A DNA stretch of 64,000 bases from Mycolicibacterium sediminis (lineage in GTDB: Bacteria > Actinomycetota > Actinomycetes > Mycobacteriales > Mycobacteriaceae). Both the position numbers and the translations under genes were made by a program. The stretch lies in the NCBI RefSeq assembly GCF_010731735.1, contig NZ_AP022588.1, positions 1,860,001 to 1,924,000 on the forward strand. Direction: 5' to 3'. The first letter of the stretch is position 1. Each line of letters opens with the position of its first letter. Positions 34,156 through 43,413 of the stretch are shown one piece after another. Under the pieces are notes generated by a model that was not told the origin of the DNA, did no database searches, and saw only the letters and a list, made by a program, of their open reading frames with translations.

Positions 34156-34801
34156 GGCCGGACCCACCGAGTGGGGGACCGCGCCGGGCGTCGGCCCGTG
34201 GCCGGGTGACCTGCCCAGCCCACATCTCGAAGACGCGCGCTACGACCCGGACCTGTTGCGCGACGGCGACACTCGCAACGTCGTCGACGCCTACCGGTAC
34301 TGGACGCGCGAGGCGATCATCGCCGACATCGACACCCGACGTCACCCGCTGCACGTCGCGATCGAGAACTTCGGCAACGACGCCAACATCGGCGCCGTGG
34401 TCCGCACCGCCAACGCGTTCGCCGTCGACACCGTGCACATCGTGGGCCGGCGGCGGTGGAACCGGCGCGGCGCGATGGTGACCGACCGGTACCAGCGCCT
34501 CGCCCACCACGACACCACCGCGGACCTGCTCCGGTTCGCGGCCGACGCCGGTCTCACCGTCGTCGCGGTCGACAACGTGCCGGGCGCCGTGCCGCTGGAG
34601 CACACCGCACTGCCGCGCGACTGCCTGCTGGTGTTCGGTCAGGAAGGTCCCGGCATCACCGACGACGTACGCCTCGGGGCCAGCGCGACGGTGTCCATCG
34701 CCCAGTTCGGATCGACGCGCAGCATGAACGCGGCGGTGGCGGCGGGCATCGCCATGCACGCGTGGATCGCCCGACACGCCGACCTCGGCCGAGCCTGGTA
34801 A
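34148..34801 (+). CDS. TrmH/SpoU-family RNA methyltransferase
   Basis: 217 residues. The three SPOUT motifs are intact: NFGNDANIGAVVRTANAF, then LVFGQEGPGI, then SIAQFGSTRSMNAAVAAGIA. The protein uses SAM through a trefoil knot to 2'-O-methylate tRNA or rRNA. The exact target is unknown. It corresponds to Rv0380c. Start is GTG at 34148, overlapping the lipoprotein by eight bases. Confidence 0.9.
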   Translation: MSEAGPTEWGTAPGVGPWPGDLPSPHLEDARYDPDLLRDGDTRNVVDAYRYWTREAIIADIDTRRHPLHVAIENFGNDANIGAVVRTANAFAVDTVHIVGRRRWNRRGAMVTDRYQRLAHHDTTADLLRFAADAGLTVVAVDNVPGAVPLEHTALPRDCLLVFGQEGPGITDDVRLGASATVSIAQFGSTRSMNAAVAAGIAMHAWIARHADLGRAW

Positions 34802-34816
34802 GGCAGGATCGGGGAT

Positions 34817-35941
34817 ATGGATCAGCTCTGGGCCAACCGCGCCGCCAGCGCCGAGGCCGCCATCACCGCGCGGCACCTCCGGAAGGTGTGGCACCTGCCG
34901 GGCACGCAGCTCGGCGTCGTCGCCTGGCCGTCGGAGCGCAAGTACCAGTCGTTCGGCACGTGGCACTACTGGTGGCAGGCCCACCTGCTGGACTGCCTGG
35001 TCGACGCGCAGGTGCGCGACCCCCAGCCCGAGAGGCTGCAGCGCATCCAGCGCCAGGTCCGCGGCCACCGGCTGCGAAACACGCTCAAGTGGACCAACGA
35101 CTACTACGACGACATGGCCTGGCTGGCGCTGGCGCTGGAGCGCGCGGGCCGACTCGCAGGGGTCGAGCGGCCGAAGGCGCTGTCGACGCTGGCCGACCAG
35201 TTCCTCAACTCCTGGGTGCCCGAGGACGGCGGCGGCATCCCGTGGCGCAAGCAGGACCAGTTCTTCAACGCCCCGGCCAACGGGCCCGCGGGCATCTTCC
35301 TGGCGCGCTACGACGACAGGTTGCGTCGCGCCCAGCAGATGGCCGACTGGATCGACGAGACGCTGATCGACCCCGAGACGCACCTGGTGTTCGACGGCGT
35401 GAAGGCGGGCTCGCTGGTCCGCGCGCAGTACACGTACTGCCAGGGCGTCGTCCTCGGCCTCGAGACCGAACTGGCCGCACGCACCGAGGACGAGCGGCAC
35501 GCCCCGCGGGTGCGGCGTCTCGTCGCCGCGGTGCGCGAGCACATGGCGCCCGACGGCGTCATCCAGAGCGCCGGCGGTGGCGACGGCGGTCTGTTCCACG
35601 GCATCACCGCCCGCTACCTCGCGCTGGTCGCCACGACGCTGCCGGAGACGTCGGCCGAGGACACCGAGACGCGTGCCATCGCCAGGGACCTGGTGCTGAA
35701 GTCCGCCCGGTCGGCGTGGGACTACCGCCAGACGGTCGACGGACTGCCGCTGTTCGGCGCGTTCTGGGACCGTGCCGCCGTCGTGCCCACCGCCGCGGGC
35801 AAGGACGCCGAGTCGATCGAGGGTGCGGTGAACTCCTCGGCGATCCCCGAGCGCGACCTGTCGGTCCAGGTGGCCGGCTGGATGCTGATGGAGGCGGCGC
35901 ACACCCTGAGCGACGAGGAAGACGAGGAATCCGACGAATGA
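34817..35941 (+). CDS. GH76 glycoside hydrolase (alpha-1,6-mannanase-like)
   Basis: 374 residues, no signal peptide. The catalytic double Asp is in NDYYDDMAWLALAL (Asp98-Asp99), the hallmark of GH76. Further barrel motifs are YTYCQGVVLGLETELA and GLFHGITARYLALV. GH76 enzymes cleave alpha-1,6-mannans, and mycobacterial lipomannan/LAM has that backbone, but a cytoplasmic location argues for a different or internal substrate. It resembles Rv0365c. The stop overlaps the acetoacetyl-CoA synthetase ATG (ATGA). The extreme acidic tail (EEDEESDE) is unusual. Confidence 0.86.
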   Translation: MDQLWANRAASAEAAITARHLRKVWHLPGTQLGVVAWPSERKYQSFGTWHYWWQAHLLDCLVDAQVRDPQPERLQRIQRQVRGHRLRNTLKWTNDYYDDMAWLALALERAGRLAGVERPKALSTLADQFLNSWVPEDGGGIPWRKQDQFFNAPANGPAGIFLARYDDRLRRAQQMADWIDETLIDPETHLVFDGVKAGSLVRAQYTYCQGVVLGLETELAARTEDERHAPRVRRLVAAVREHMAPDGVIQSAGGGDGGLFHGITARYLALVATTLPETSAEDTETRAIARDLVLKSARSAWDYRQTVDGLPLFGAFWDRAAVVPTAAGKDAESIEGAVNSSAIPERDLSVQVAGWMLMEAAHTLSDEEDEESDE

Positions 35942-37890
35942 CCCTCGCCGATGAGCTGACGGGAAGCTGGGAACCCGATCAGGCGGAGATCGACGGCGCG
36001 AACCTGACGCGCTTCATGGCGTGGCTGGCCGAGACGGGCCGCGGCGAGTTCGCCGACTACCAGGCGCTGTGGGCGGAGTCGGTACGCGACCCGGGCTGGT
36101 TCTGGGACGCGGTGTGGCACTTCTTCGACGTCCGCTCGGAGTCCACGCCCGAGACCGCGCTGGGTACGACGGACATGCCTGGCGCGCAATGGTTTCCGGG
36201 CGCGACGCTCAACTACGCGACCGAGGTGTTCCGGCACGAGACCGCCGACCGGCCCGCGATGGTGGTGGCCGGCGAGGACGCCGTCACGGAGTGGTCGTGG
36301 GAGCGGCTGCGAGGGGAGACGGCGGCGTTCGCGGCGTTCCTGCGGTCCCACGACGTCGGACCCGGTGACCGCGTCGTCGGCTACCTGCCCAACGTCGGTG
36401 AGGCCGTCGTGGCGTTCCTCGGGGCGGCCGCGGTCGGCGCGACGTGGGCGGTCTGCAACCAGGACCTGGCCGTCGGCGGCGTCACCGCACGGCTCGGCCA
36501 GCTCGAGCCCAGCGTCCTGGTCGCGAGCGACGGATCCTTCTACAACGGCAAGCGCATCGACCGCAGCGCCGAACTCGCCGAGATCCGCGGCCAGATGCCG
36601 ACGCTCAAGGCGACGGTGCTGGTGCCGCGGCTGGGCACGACGCCGCCGGATGACGTGACGCCGTGGTCGACGGTGCTGGAACACGATGCGCCGCTGGAGA
36701 TCACGCCCGTCCCCTTCGAGCATCCGCTGTGGGTGCTGTTCTCCTCGGGCACCACCGGCACGCCGAAGGGCATCGTGCACGGCCACGGCGGCGTGGTCCT
36801 CGAACACCTCAAGTACCTTGCGCTGCATCTGGACCTCGGCCCCGAGGATCGTTTCTTCTGGCAGTCGAGCACCAGCTGGATGATGTGGAACCTGCTGCTC
36901 GGCGGCCTGCTCGTCGGGTCGACGATCGTCACCTACGACGGCAGTCCCACCCATGGCCGCACCGACTACCTTTGGAAGGTGGCCGCGGACACCGGCACCA
37001 CGGTGCTGGGTGCCGGTGCGGGGTATTGGCTGGCGTGCGCCAAGGAGGACCTGCGGCCCGGCACGGAGTTCGCGCTCGACGCCGTGCGCGCGGTCGGCTC
37101 GACCGGATCGCCGCTACCCGCGTCGGGCTACCGCTGGATCCAGGAGGGCCTGGGCCGCCGGATCCCGATCGTGTCGGCGAGCGGCGGGACCGACGTCGTC
37201 ACCGCCTTCATCGGCGGATGCCCGCTGGTGCCGATCCGGGCAGGCGAACTGAACGTGCTGTGCCTGGGTGCGGCCATCGAGGCCTGGGCGGACGGCGGCA
37301 CGTCGGTCACCGAGGAGGCCGGCGAACTCGTCGTCACCAAGCCCATGCCGTCGATGCCGGTGTTCTTCTGGAACGACGAGGGTGGGGCGAAGTATCACGA
37401 CGCCTACTTCGACAAATACGAGGGCGTCTGGTGTCACGGTGACTGGCTCACGATCACCGATCGCAAGTCCGTTGTGGTGCATGGCCGTTCGGATGCCACG
37501 CTCAACCGGATGGGCGTGCGGATGGGCAGCGCCGAGATCTACAACGCCGTCGAGGGGCTGGCCGAGGTCACCGACTGCCTGGTGGTCGGCTGCGAACTCG
37601 ACGACGGCGGCTACTGGATGCCGCTGTTCGTGGCGCTCGCCGACGGCGTCGAATTCGACGACGACCTGCGCGCGAAGATCGTCGCCGCCATCAAGACCGG
37701 CGCGTCGCCGCGGCACGTGCCCGACGACGTCATCGCCGTCCCGGGGATCCCGCGTACCATGACGGGTAAGCGCCTGGAGATCCCGATCAAGCGGATACTG
37801 CTGGGCGCCAAGCCCTCCGACGTGCTGACCCCCAGCGCCGTCGACAGGCCCGACCTCCTCGACGTCTTCGCGGGGCACGCCCGGACGTGA
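35938..37890 (+). CDS. aacS: Acetoacetyl-CoA synthetase
   Basis: 650 residues, typical length. The AMP-binding P-loop SSGTTGTPKG is at 269-278. Later motifs HGDWLTITDR and MGVRMGSAEIYNAVE are family-typical, and the C-terminal Lys motif is TMTGKRLEIP. The N-terminal AACS_N region has WFPGATLNYA. It activates acetoacetate with ATP and CoA for ketone-body use. It is coupled upstream to GH76 (ATGA) and downstream to nhaA (GTGA), so a mixed-function operon is likely. Confidence 0.93.
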   Translation: MTLADELTGSWEPDQAEIDGANLTRFMAWLAETGRGEFADYQALWAESVRDPGWFWDAVWHFFDVRSESTPETALGTTDMPGAQWFPGATLNYATEVFRHETADRPAMVVAGEDAVTEWSWERLRGETAAFAAFLRSHDVGPGDRVVGYLPNVGEAVVAFLGAAAVGATWAVCNQDLAVGGVTARLGQLEPSVLVASDGSFYNGKRIDRSAELAEIRGQMPTLKATVLVPRLGTTPPDDVTPWSTVLEHDAPLEITPVPFEHPLWVLFSSGTTGTPKGIVHGHGGVVLEHLKYLALHLDLGPEDRFFWQSSTSWMMWNLLLGGLLVGSTIVTYDGSPTHGRTDYLWKVAADTGTTVLGAGAGYWLACAKEDLRPGTEFALDAVRAVGSTGSPLPASGYRWIQEGLGRRIPIVSASGGTDVVTAFIGGCPLVPIRAGELNVLCLGAAIEAWADGGTSVTEEAGELVVTKPMPSMPVFFWNDEGGAKYHDAYFDKYEGVWCHGDWLTITDRKSVVVHGRSDATLNRMGVRMGSAEIYNAVEGLAEVTDCLVVGCELDDGGYWMPLFVALADGVEFDDDLRAKIVAAIKTGASPRHVPDDVIAVPGIPRTMTGKRLEIPIKRILLGAKPSDVLTPSAVDRPDLLDVFAGHART

Positions 37891-39710
37891 GCGAGAAGGC
37901 GGAGTCGAGGCCGAGCCGGTTCGGGCGCGATCCCACCGCGGCGCGCAGCGGCGAGAACACCGCGGCCGCGTTGCTGCTGCTGTTCACCGTGCTGGCGATC
38001 GCGTGGGCGAACTCCCCGTGGTCGCAGAGCTACACCGACTTCTGGGACATGCACGTCGGCCTCGTCGTGGGCGACATGCACGCCGAGTTGAGCGTCAAGC
38101 ACCTCGTCAACGACGGCCTGATGACGTTCTTCTTCTTCATCGTGGGGCTGGAGGTGAAGAGCCAGTTCACGATCGGTGAGCTGACCGACCGGTCGCGTGC
38201 CGCCGTGCCCGTGCTCGCCGCCGTCGCAGGCCTGATCCTGCCCGCCGTGGTGTTCCTGGTGCTGAACCCGAGCGGCGACGACGCCCGCGCCTGGGGCGTG
38301 GTGATCTCGACGGACACCGCGTTCCTCGTCGGCGCGCTGGCGATCATCGGGCCCAAGTACCCGACTCGGCTGCGCACCTTCCTGCTGACGCTGGCCGTCG
38401 TCGACGACGTCGGTGCGCTGCTCGCGATCGCGCTGTTCTACTCCGATCAGATCCGGGTCTGGCCGTTGCTGATCGCGCTGGCGCTGATCGCGGCACTCGC
38501 GGCGGTCCGGTTGCTGCCCATCGGGCGCGGCCCCGCCTACTTCGTGCTGGCGCTCGGTCTCTGGCTGGCGCTGTTCTCCGGCGGCGTGCACCCGACGCTG
38601 GCTGGAGTGGCCGTCGCGCTGCTCATTCCGGTGTTCACCCCGGAACGGGAGCGGGTCGAGGAGGCCGCGGAGGTGATCCGTGCGTTCCGGCAGTCCCCGA
38701 ACTCCGAGTACGCCCGCGCGGCCACCCGTACCCTGCGCGAGTCGATCTCCATCAACGAACGGCTGCAGACCGGCTTCGGGCCGTACGTGTCGTTCGTGGT
38801 GCTGCCGATCTTCGCACTGGCGAACGCGGGTGTGCGCCTCGACCTCGACACGGTGTCGGATGCGCTGCGCTCGCCATTGACGTGGGGCGTGATCGCGGGT
38901 CTGGTCGTCGGCAAGCTGGTCGGCATCACCGCGGCCACGGCACTGGTCCGTGCGACCGGCGTCGGCGAGTTGGCCCCCGGGCTGACGCTGCGGCGCATCG
39001 TCGGCGGCGCCGCGCTGTCCGGCATCGGGTTCACCATCTCGCTGTTCATCGTCGACATCGCGATCACCGACCCGGTCAAGCAGGATCAGGCCCGCGTCGG
39101 CGTGCTGGCGGCGTCGGTGCTGGCATTCGCGCTGGGCTGGCTCTGGTTCCGGGTCACCGACCGGATCAGCCCGCCGATCCCCGTGGGTGCCACGCTCGTT
39201 CGCGACGTCGACCCGGACCGAGACCACCTGCGCGGCAACCCGAACGCATCGCTCACGCTCGTCGAGTACGGCGACTACGAGTGCCCGTTCTGCAGCCGGG
39301 CCACCGGGTCGATCGACGAGGTCCGCGAGTACTTCGGCGACCGGTTGCGCTACGTGTGGCGGCACTTCCCGATGGAGCGCGTCCACCCGCACGCGATGGA
39401 CGCCGCGCGTGCCGGTGAGGCGGCGGGGCTGCAGGGCAAGTACTTCGAGATGGGCGCCAAGATGTTCGAGTTCCAGGACTTCCTGGAGTGGGAGCACATC
39501 TATCGCTACGCCGACGGAGTCGGCTGCGACGTCAAGAAGTTCGACGAGGACCTGCACTCACCGCGGGTGCTGCACCGGGTGATGGACGATGCGCAGGACG
39601 CCGAACTGATGGACCTCAACACGACGCCGACGTTCTTCGTGAACGGCAGGCGGCACGAGGGTCCCTTCGACGCCGCGAGCCTGATCCGCGCGTTGGAGTC
39701 CTCAGAGTGA
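37887..39710 (+). CDS. nhaA: NhaA Na+/H+ antiporter fused to DsbA-like domain
   Basis: 607 residues. The N-terminal NhaA part (1 to about 430) has the conserved STDTAFLVG and VVDDVGALLAIALFY segments with the essential Asp pair, plus about eleven transmembrane helices. Residues about 440-607 form a thioredoxin-fold DsbA-like domain with C466-P-F-C469 and cis-Pro motif NTTPTFFVNGR. Plain NhaA is about 390 residues, so the fusion is real within one frame. It may face the periplasm and link antiport to thiol redox, or just tether an oxidoreductase. Start is GTG overlapping the aacS stop. Confidence 0.9.
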   Translation: MSEKAESRPSRFGRDPTAARSGENTAAALLLLFTVLAIAWANSPWSQSYTDFWDMHVGLVVGDMHAELSVKHLVNDGLMTFFFFIVGLEVKSQFTIGELTDRSRAAVPVLAAVAGLILPAVVFLVLNPSGDDARAWGVVISTDTAFLVGALAIIGPKYPTRLRTFLLTLAVVDDVGALLAIALFYSDQIRVWPLLIALALIAALAAVRLLPIGRGPAYFVLALGLWLALFSGGVHPTLAGVAVALLIPVFTPERERVEEAAEVIRAFRQSPNSEYARAATRTLRESISINERLQTGFGPYVSFVVLPIFALANAGVRLDLDTVSDALRSPLTWGVIAGLVVGKLVGITAATALVRATGVGELAPGLTLRRIVGGAALSGIGFTISLFIVDIAITDPVKQDQARVGVLAASVLAFALGWLWFRVTDRISPPIPVGATLVRDVDPDRDHLRGNPNASLTLVEYGDYECPFCSRATGSIDEVREYFGDRLRYVWRHFPMERVHPHAMDAARAGEAAGLQGKYFEMGAKMFEFQDFLEWEHIYRYADGVGCDVKKFDEDLHSPRVLHRVMDDAQDAELMDLNTTPTFFVNGRRHEGPFDAASLIRALESSE

Positions 39711-40331
39711 GCGCTGCAGGTAGGTGACGATCGCGTTGGTCAGACCGCTCCGCGCGAGATCAAGGTCGTAGTACGAACCGAGTTGGCGTTCGGACACCAG
39801 GCCGCGCATCGCACCGGGGATGAACGAGGCGACCTCGCGGACCCGTTCGGGGTCGACGTCGACGTCGGCGAACGCCGTCTGGCAGGCCTCGATCCAACTG
39901 CGGCCCCAGGACCGGAGTTCGGCGGAGGTCTGCGGGTAGAGCCGCTCGAGTTCGGCACCGTCGCGCGGGAGCGCGGCGCGTAGCGTCTCGATGGCGCGCG
40001 AGTCCGGTGCGTCGAGGCCGTCGAACAGCAGGTCGATGATGGCCGAGACACGTTCGCGCAGCGGCGCTTCCGGCGTGGCCTGCGACGGTATCGTGCCGCG
40101 GCGCTCGGCGGTGCGGCGCAACACGGCCGCCCACAGCCCGTCGACGTCGCCGAACTGGTACTTCACCGCACCCCACGTCGCGCCGGCGTCCTTGGCGATC
40201 CGGTTGCCCGAAGCGGCGGCGACATCGCCGGTGGCCAACGTCCGCAGCGCGGCGTCGAGCATCACGTCACGGGTGGCCTGGCCGCGCCGGTTCGTGCGTC
40301 GAGTGCTCGTCGGCGCGGGAAGGTCGGACAC
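39702..40331 (-). CDS. TetR-family transcriptional regulator
   Basis: 209 residues from GTG 40331. The DNA-binding domain (about residues 18-65) has the helix-turn-helix GNRIAKDAGATWGAVKYQF. The ligand domain is unassigned. It is divergent from a Rieske oxygenase gene with only 37 bases between starts, so it very likely controls that catabolic cassette. An upstream frame extends to 40478 but would overlap the Rieske gene and is rejected. It overlaps the nhaA end by nine bases. Confidence 0.87.
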   Translation of the reverse strand: MSDLPAPTSTRRTNRRGQATRDVMLDAALRTLATGDVAAASGNRIAKDAGATWGAVKYQFGDVDGLWAAVLRRTAERRGTIPSQATPEAPLRERVSAIIDLLFDGLDAPDSRAIETLRAALPRDGAELERLYPQTSAELRSWGRSWIEACQTAFADVDVDPERVREVASFIPGAMRGLVSERQLGSYYDLDLARSGLTNAIVTYLQRSL

Positions 40332-40368
40332 TTGACGAATCGTAGAACCCTCTGTGATTCTTGTCCAC
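40332..40368. promoter_or_regulatory. TetR/Rieske divergent control region
   Basis: This 37-base gap must contain the start of both transcripts. TTGACG (40332-40337) could be a -35 for the Rieske gene. The half-sites GAATC (40337-40341) and GATTC (40356-40360) form an inverted pair 14 bases apart, a candidate TetR operator. The exact operator is not established. Confidence 0.45.
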
Positions 40369-41406
40369 ATGGCTCCACCGCCACTCTCGATGAAGCCGAC
40401 GGGCTGGTTCCAGGTCGCCTGGTCCGAGCAGGTCGCCGTCGGTGCCGTGCACGCGATGACGTACTTCGGCGAGGACATGGTGGCATGGCGCTCGGAGTCC
40501 GGCCGGGTGGCCGTGATGAACGCCTACTGCGAACACCTCGGCGCGCACCTCGGCTTCGGCGGCCACGTCGTCGGCGAGGTCATCCAGTGCCCGTTCCACG
40601 GCTGGCAGTGGAACGCCGAGGGCCGAAACACGTGCATTCCCTACGAGTCCCGGCCCAACCGCGGCAGGCGGATGCGGACCTACCCGGTGGCCGAACGCAA
40701 CGAGGCCATCTACGTCTGGCACGACCTCGAGGGGCGGGAGCCGTTCTTCGACGCACCCGACGTCTTCGCGAGCTTCGCCGACGGCAGCAGCGCGGCCGAC
40801 TACTACCCGCAGCAGCGGCTGTATCGCGAAGCGCTGGAACTGCATCCGCAGTACGTGCTCGAGAACGGCGTCGACTTCGCCCACTTCAAGTTCGTGCACC
40901 AGACGCCCATCGTCCCCGTCTTCACCCGGCATGACTTCGCCGAACCCGTGTCCTACGTGGACTTCACGATCACCTTCGAGGGCGACGACGGACAGCGGAT
41001 CGAGGACGTCGACAGCGGCGTCGAGGCGATCAACGGCGGACTCGGCATCGCGGTCACCAAGAGCTGGGGGATGATCGACAACCGGACCATCTCGGCGATC
41101 ACCCCGGTTGACGAGCGCACCTCCGACGTCCGCTTCTCGGTCTACATCGGCCGCACACCCGGCAAGTCCGAGCCGAGGCACGAGACGAAGGCTACCGAGT
41201 TCGGCGACGAGGTGATCCGGCAGTTCGCCCAAGACGTCCACATCTGGAGTCACCAGCGGTACTCCGACCCGCCGGCGCTGGCGACGTCCGAGTACGAGGG
41301 CTTCACCGCCATCCGCAGATGGGCCATGCAGTTCTATCCCGACGGCCGCGGCGGCAGCGCCGCGGACCTGGCAGCACTCGACACCAGAGGGGTTCCACAG
41401 CAGTGA
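40369..41406 (+). CDS. Rieske non-heme iron oxygenase (KshA-like)
   Basis: 345 residues from ATG 40369. The Rieske cluster ligands are C54-x-H56 and C74-x2-H77, and the mononuclear iron site is D169-x2-H172-x4-H177. The size and spacing match KshA-type steroid or terpenoid oxygenase alpha subunits. The enzyme would need a separate ferredoxin reductase, which is not adjacent. A divergent TetR and coupled dehydrogenase and F420 genes suggest a small inducible catabolic pathway. The substrate is not defined. Confidence 0.88.
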   Translation: MAPPPLSMKPTGWFQVAWSEQVAVGAVHAMTYFGEDMVAWRSESGRVAVMNAYCEHLGAHLGFGGHVVGEVIQCPFHGWQWNAEGRNTCIPYESRPNRGRRMRTYPVAERNEAIYVWHDLEGREPFFDAPDVFASFADGSSAADYYPQQRLYREALELHPQYVLENGVDFAHFKFVHQTPIVPVFTRHDFAEPVSYVDFTITFEGDDGQRIEDVDSGVEAINGGLGIAVTKSWGMIDNRTISAITPVDERTSDVRFSVYIGRTPGKSEPRHETKATEFGDEVIRQFAQDVHIWSHQRYSDPPALATSEYEGFTAIRRWAMQFYPDGRGGSAADLAALDTRGVPQQ

Positions 41407-42485
41407 CTTCCACACCGATCCGCGTCTTCCAGGTCGCCACCGGCAACGTCGGGTCAGAGATGATCAAGCGCATCGGCGCGCATCCCGACCTCGAACTCGT
41501 GGGGCTGCACTGCTATTCGGCCGACAAGATCGGCCGCGACGCAGGCGAACTCGTCGGCATCGATCCGATCGGCGTCGTCGCCACCGGGTCGGTCGAGGAG
41601 ATCGTCGCCGCGAAGCCCGACGTGCTGACGTTCCACGGCGTGTTCCCCGACGAGGACCTCTACGTCCGGGTCCTCGAGGCGGGCATCGACGTCGTCACCA
41701 CCGCCGACTGGATCACCGGGTGGCACCGCGACACCAACCACCCGCACCCGTCGGGCAAGCCGGTCTCCCAGCTACTGGCCGAGGCCTGCGCGGCCGGCGG
41801 ATCCACGTTCTACGGCACCGGCATGAACCCCGGCGTCAACCAGATCCTCGGGGTCGCCTGCTCGGCCGACGTCGCCGAGATCGAGAACGTCACCACCATC
41901 GAGTCCGTCGACGTGTCCTGCCATCACAGCAAGGACACGTGGATCGAGGTGGGGTACGGACTGCCCGTCGACGACCCGTCGATCCCCGGCAAGCTGGAGA
42001 AGTACACCCGAGTCTTCGCCGACAGCGTGCTGATGATGGCCGACTGCTTCGACCTCGTGCTCGACGAGGTCACGTTCAGCTACGAACTCGGCGCCTGCAC
42101 CAAGGACGTCGACCTCGGCTGGTACACGCTGCCCAAGGGATCGCTCGGCGGCAACTACCTCAAGTACCAGGGCATGGTCGACGGCGTCCCCCGCGTCGAG
42201 ACGCACCTGGAATGGCAGATGACCCCACACACCGATCCCAGCTGGGACATCAAGGGCTGCTACATCACTCAGATCAAGGGTGATCCCTGCATCTACAACA
42301 AGCACATGATCTTCCCGAAGCCCGGGGTGGACCTGTCCGATCCGTCGAGCTTCGCCTCGATCGGCATGACGGTGACGGGGTTGCCCGCGCTCAACGTGAT
42401 CAGGTCCGTCGTCGCCGCGCCGCCGGGTCTGCTGACCAGTGCGGACGTGCCACTACGGGGATTCGCCGGTCGCTTCAAGACCTAG
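41403..42485 (+). CDS. NAD(P)-dependent dehydrogenase, dihydrodipicolinate reductase-like N-domain
   Basis: 360 residues. The Rossmann start VFQVATGNVGSEMIKRI and the NPGVNQILG and FHGVFPDED motifs match the mycobacterial DapB-N-like / 2,4-diaminopentanoate dehydrogenase-like family. These occur near steroid and terpenoid catabolic genes. The GTG overlaps the Rieske stop (GTGA), so they act in the same pathway. The reaction is not known. Confidence 0.82.
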   Translation: MTSTPIRVFQVATGNVGSEMIKRIGAHPDLELVGLHCYSADKIGRDAGELVGIDPIGVVATGSVEEIVAAKPDVLTFHGVFPDEDLYVRVLEAGIDVVTTADWITGWHRDTNHPHPSGKPVSQLLAEACAAGGSTFYGTGMNPGVNQILGVACSADVAEIENVTTIESVDVSCHHSKDTWIEVGYGLPVDDPSIPGKLEKYTRVFADSVLMMADCFDLVLDEVTFSYELGACTKDVDLGWYTLPKGSLGGNYLKYQGMVDGVPRVETHLEWQMTPHTDPSWDIKGCYITQIKGDPCIYNKHMIFPKPGVDLSDPSSFASIGMTVTGLPALNVIRSVVAAPPGLLTSADVPLRGFAGRFKT

Positions 42486-42504
42486 GGTGCCTAGAGTCGA
42501 CGGC

Positions 42505-43413
42505 ATGACCGACTCGAACCGTCCCCCGATCGACTTCCCCAGCCGCATCGGCGTGTGGTGGGCCAGCGAGACCTGGGCGATGCCAAACGCCATCGAGGTG
42601 GCGCAGGAGATCGAATCGCTCGGCTTCGGTTCGCTTTTCATCCCCGAGGTTACCGGCAAGGAGTGCCTGACGCAGTCGCTGGCCTTCCTGAGCGCCACCG
42701 AGCGACTGGTGATCGGCACCGGCATCGCCAACATCCACGTGCGCATCCCGTCGGCCGCCGAGACCGGTGCGCGCACGATCAGTTCCTTGTTCCCGCGCCG
42801 GTTCATGCTCGGCCTCGGCGTCAGCCACGCCCCGCTGGTCGAGCACGGCATGGGCAAGACCTACGCCAAGCCGCTGGCCACGATGCGCGACTACCTCGAG
42901 AAGATGGCCGCCGTCCCCGACGTCATCGAGCCTGGCTCGGGCCGCCCGGTGCGGCTGCTGGCCGCACTCGGACCGAAGATGATCGAGCTGTCCGGCACGC
43001 ACGCCGACGGCGCCCATCCCTACCTGGTGCTGCCCGAGCAGACGCGCGTCACCCGCGACATCCTCGGCCCGGACAAGTGGATCGTGTCCGAGCAGGCCGT
43101 CACCGTCGGCGGGTCGCCGGAGGAGCAGTTGCAGTGGGCGCATCAGCACCTCAACGTCTACAGCGGGCTGCCCAACTACCGGAACTCCTGGCTGCGGCAG
43201 GGCTTCGAGGAGTCCGACCTGGTGCACGGCGGCTCCGACAAGCTGGCGAAGGCGATCGTCGGGATGGGGTCGGTGCCCGCCGCGGCGGCATCGGTGAAGG
43301 CGCACCTCGATGCGGGCGCCGACCACGTGGTGCTGCAGGTGCTCGGCGACGACCCCATGGCCGACCCGCGGCCCGCGCTGCGCGAACTCGCCTCCGAGAT
43401 GGACCTCGTCTAG
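42505..43413 (+). CDS. LLM-class F420-dependent oxidoreductase (TIGR03620-like)
   Basis: 302 residues. The luciferase-like barrel shows IGVWWASETW, ESLGFGSLFIPEV and the GLGVSHAPLVE motif typical of TIGR03620. It likely transfers hydride from F420H2. It follows the dehydrogenase by 19 bases and completes the Rieske/dehydrogenase/F420 cassette. It overlaps the convergent DedA gene by four bases. Substrate unknown. Confidence 0.85.
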   Translation: MTDSNRPPIDFPSRIGVWWASETWAMPNAIEVAQEIESLGFGSLFIPEVTGKECLTQSLAFLSATERLVIGTGIANIHVRIPSAAETGARTISSLFPRRFMLGLGVSHAPLVEHGMGKTYAKPLATMRDYLEKMAAVPDVIEPGSGRPVRLLAALGPKMIELSGTHADGAHPYLVLPEQTRVTRDILGPDKWIVSEQAVTVGGSPEEQLQWAHQHLNVYSGLPNYRNSWLRQGFEESDLVHGGSDKLAKAIVGMGSVPAAAASVKAHLDAGADHVVLQVLGDDPMADPRPALRELASEMDLV

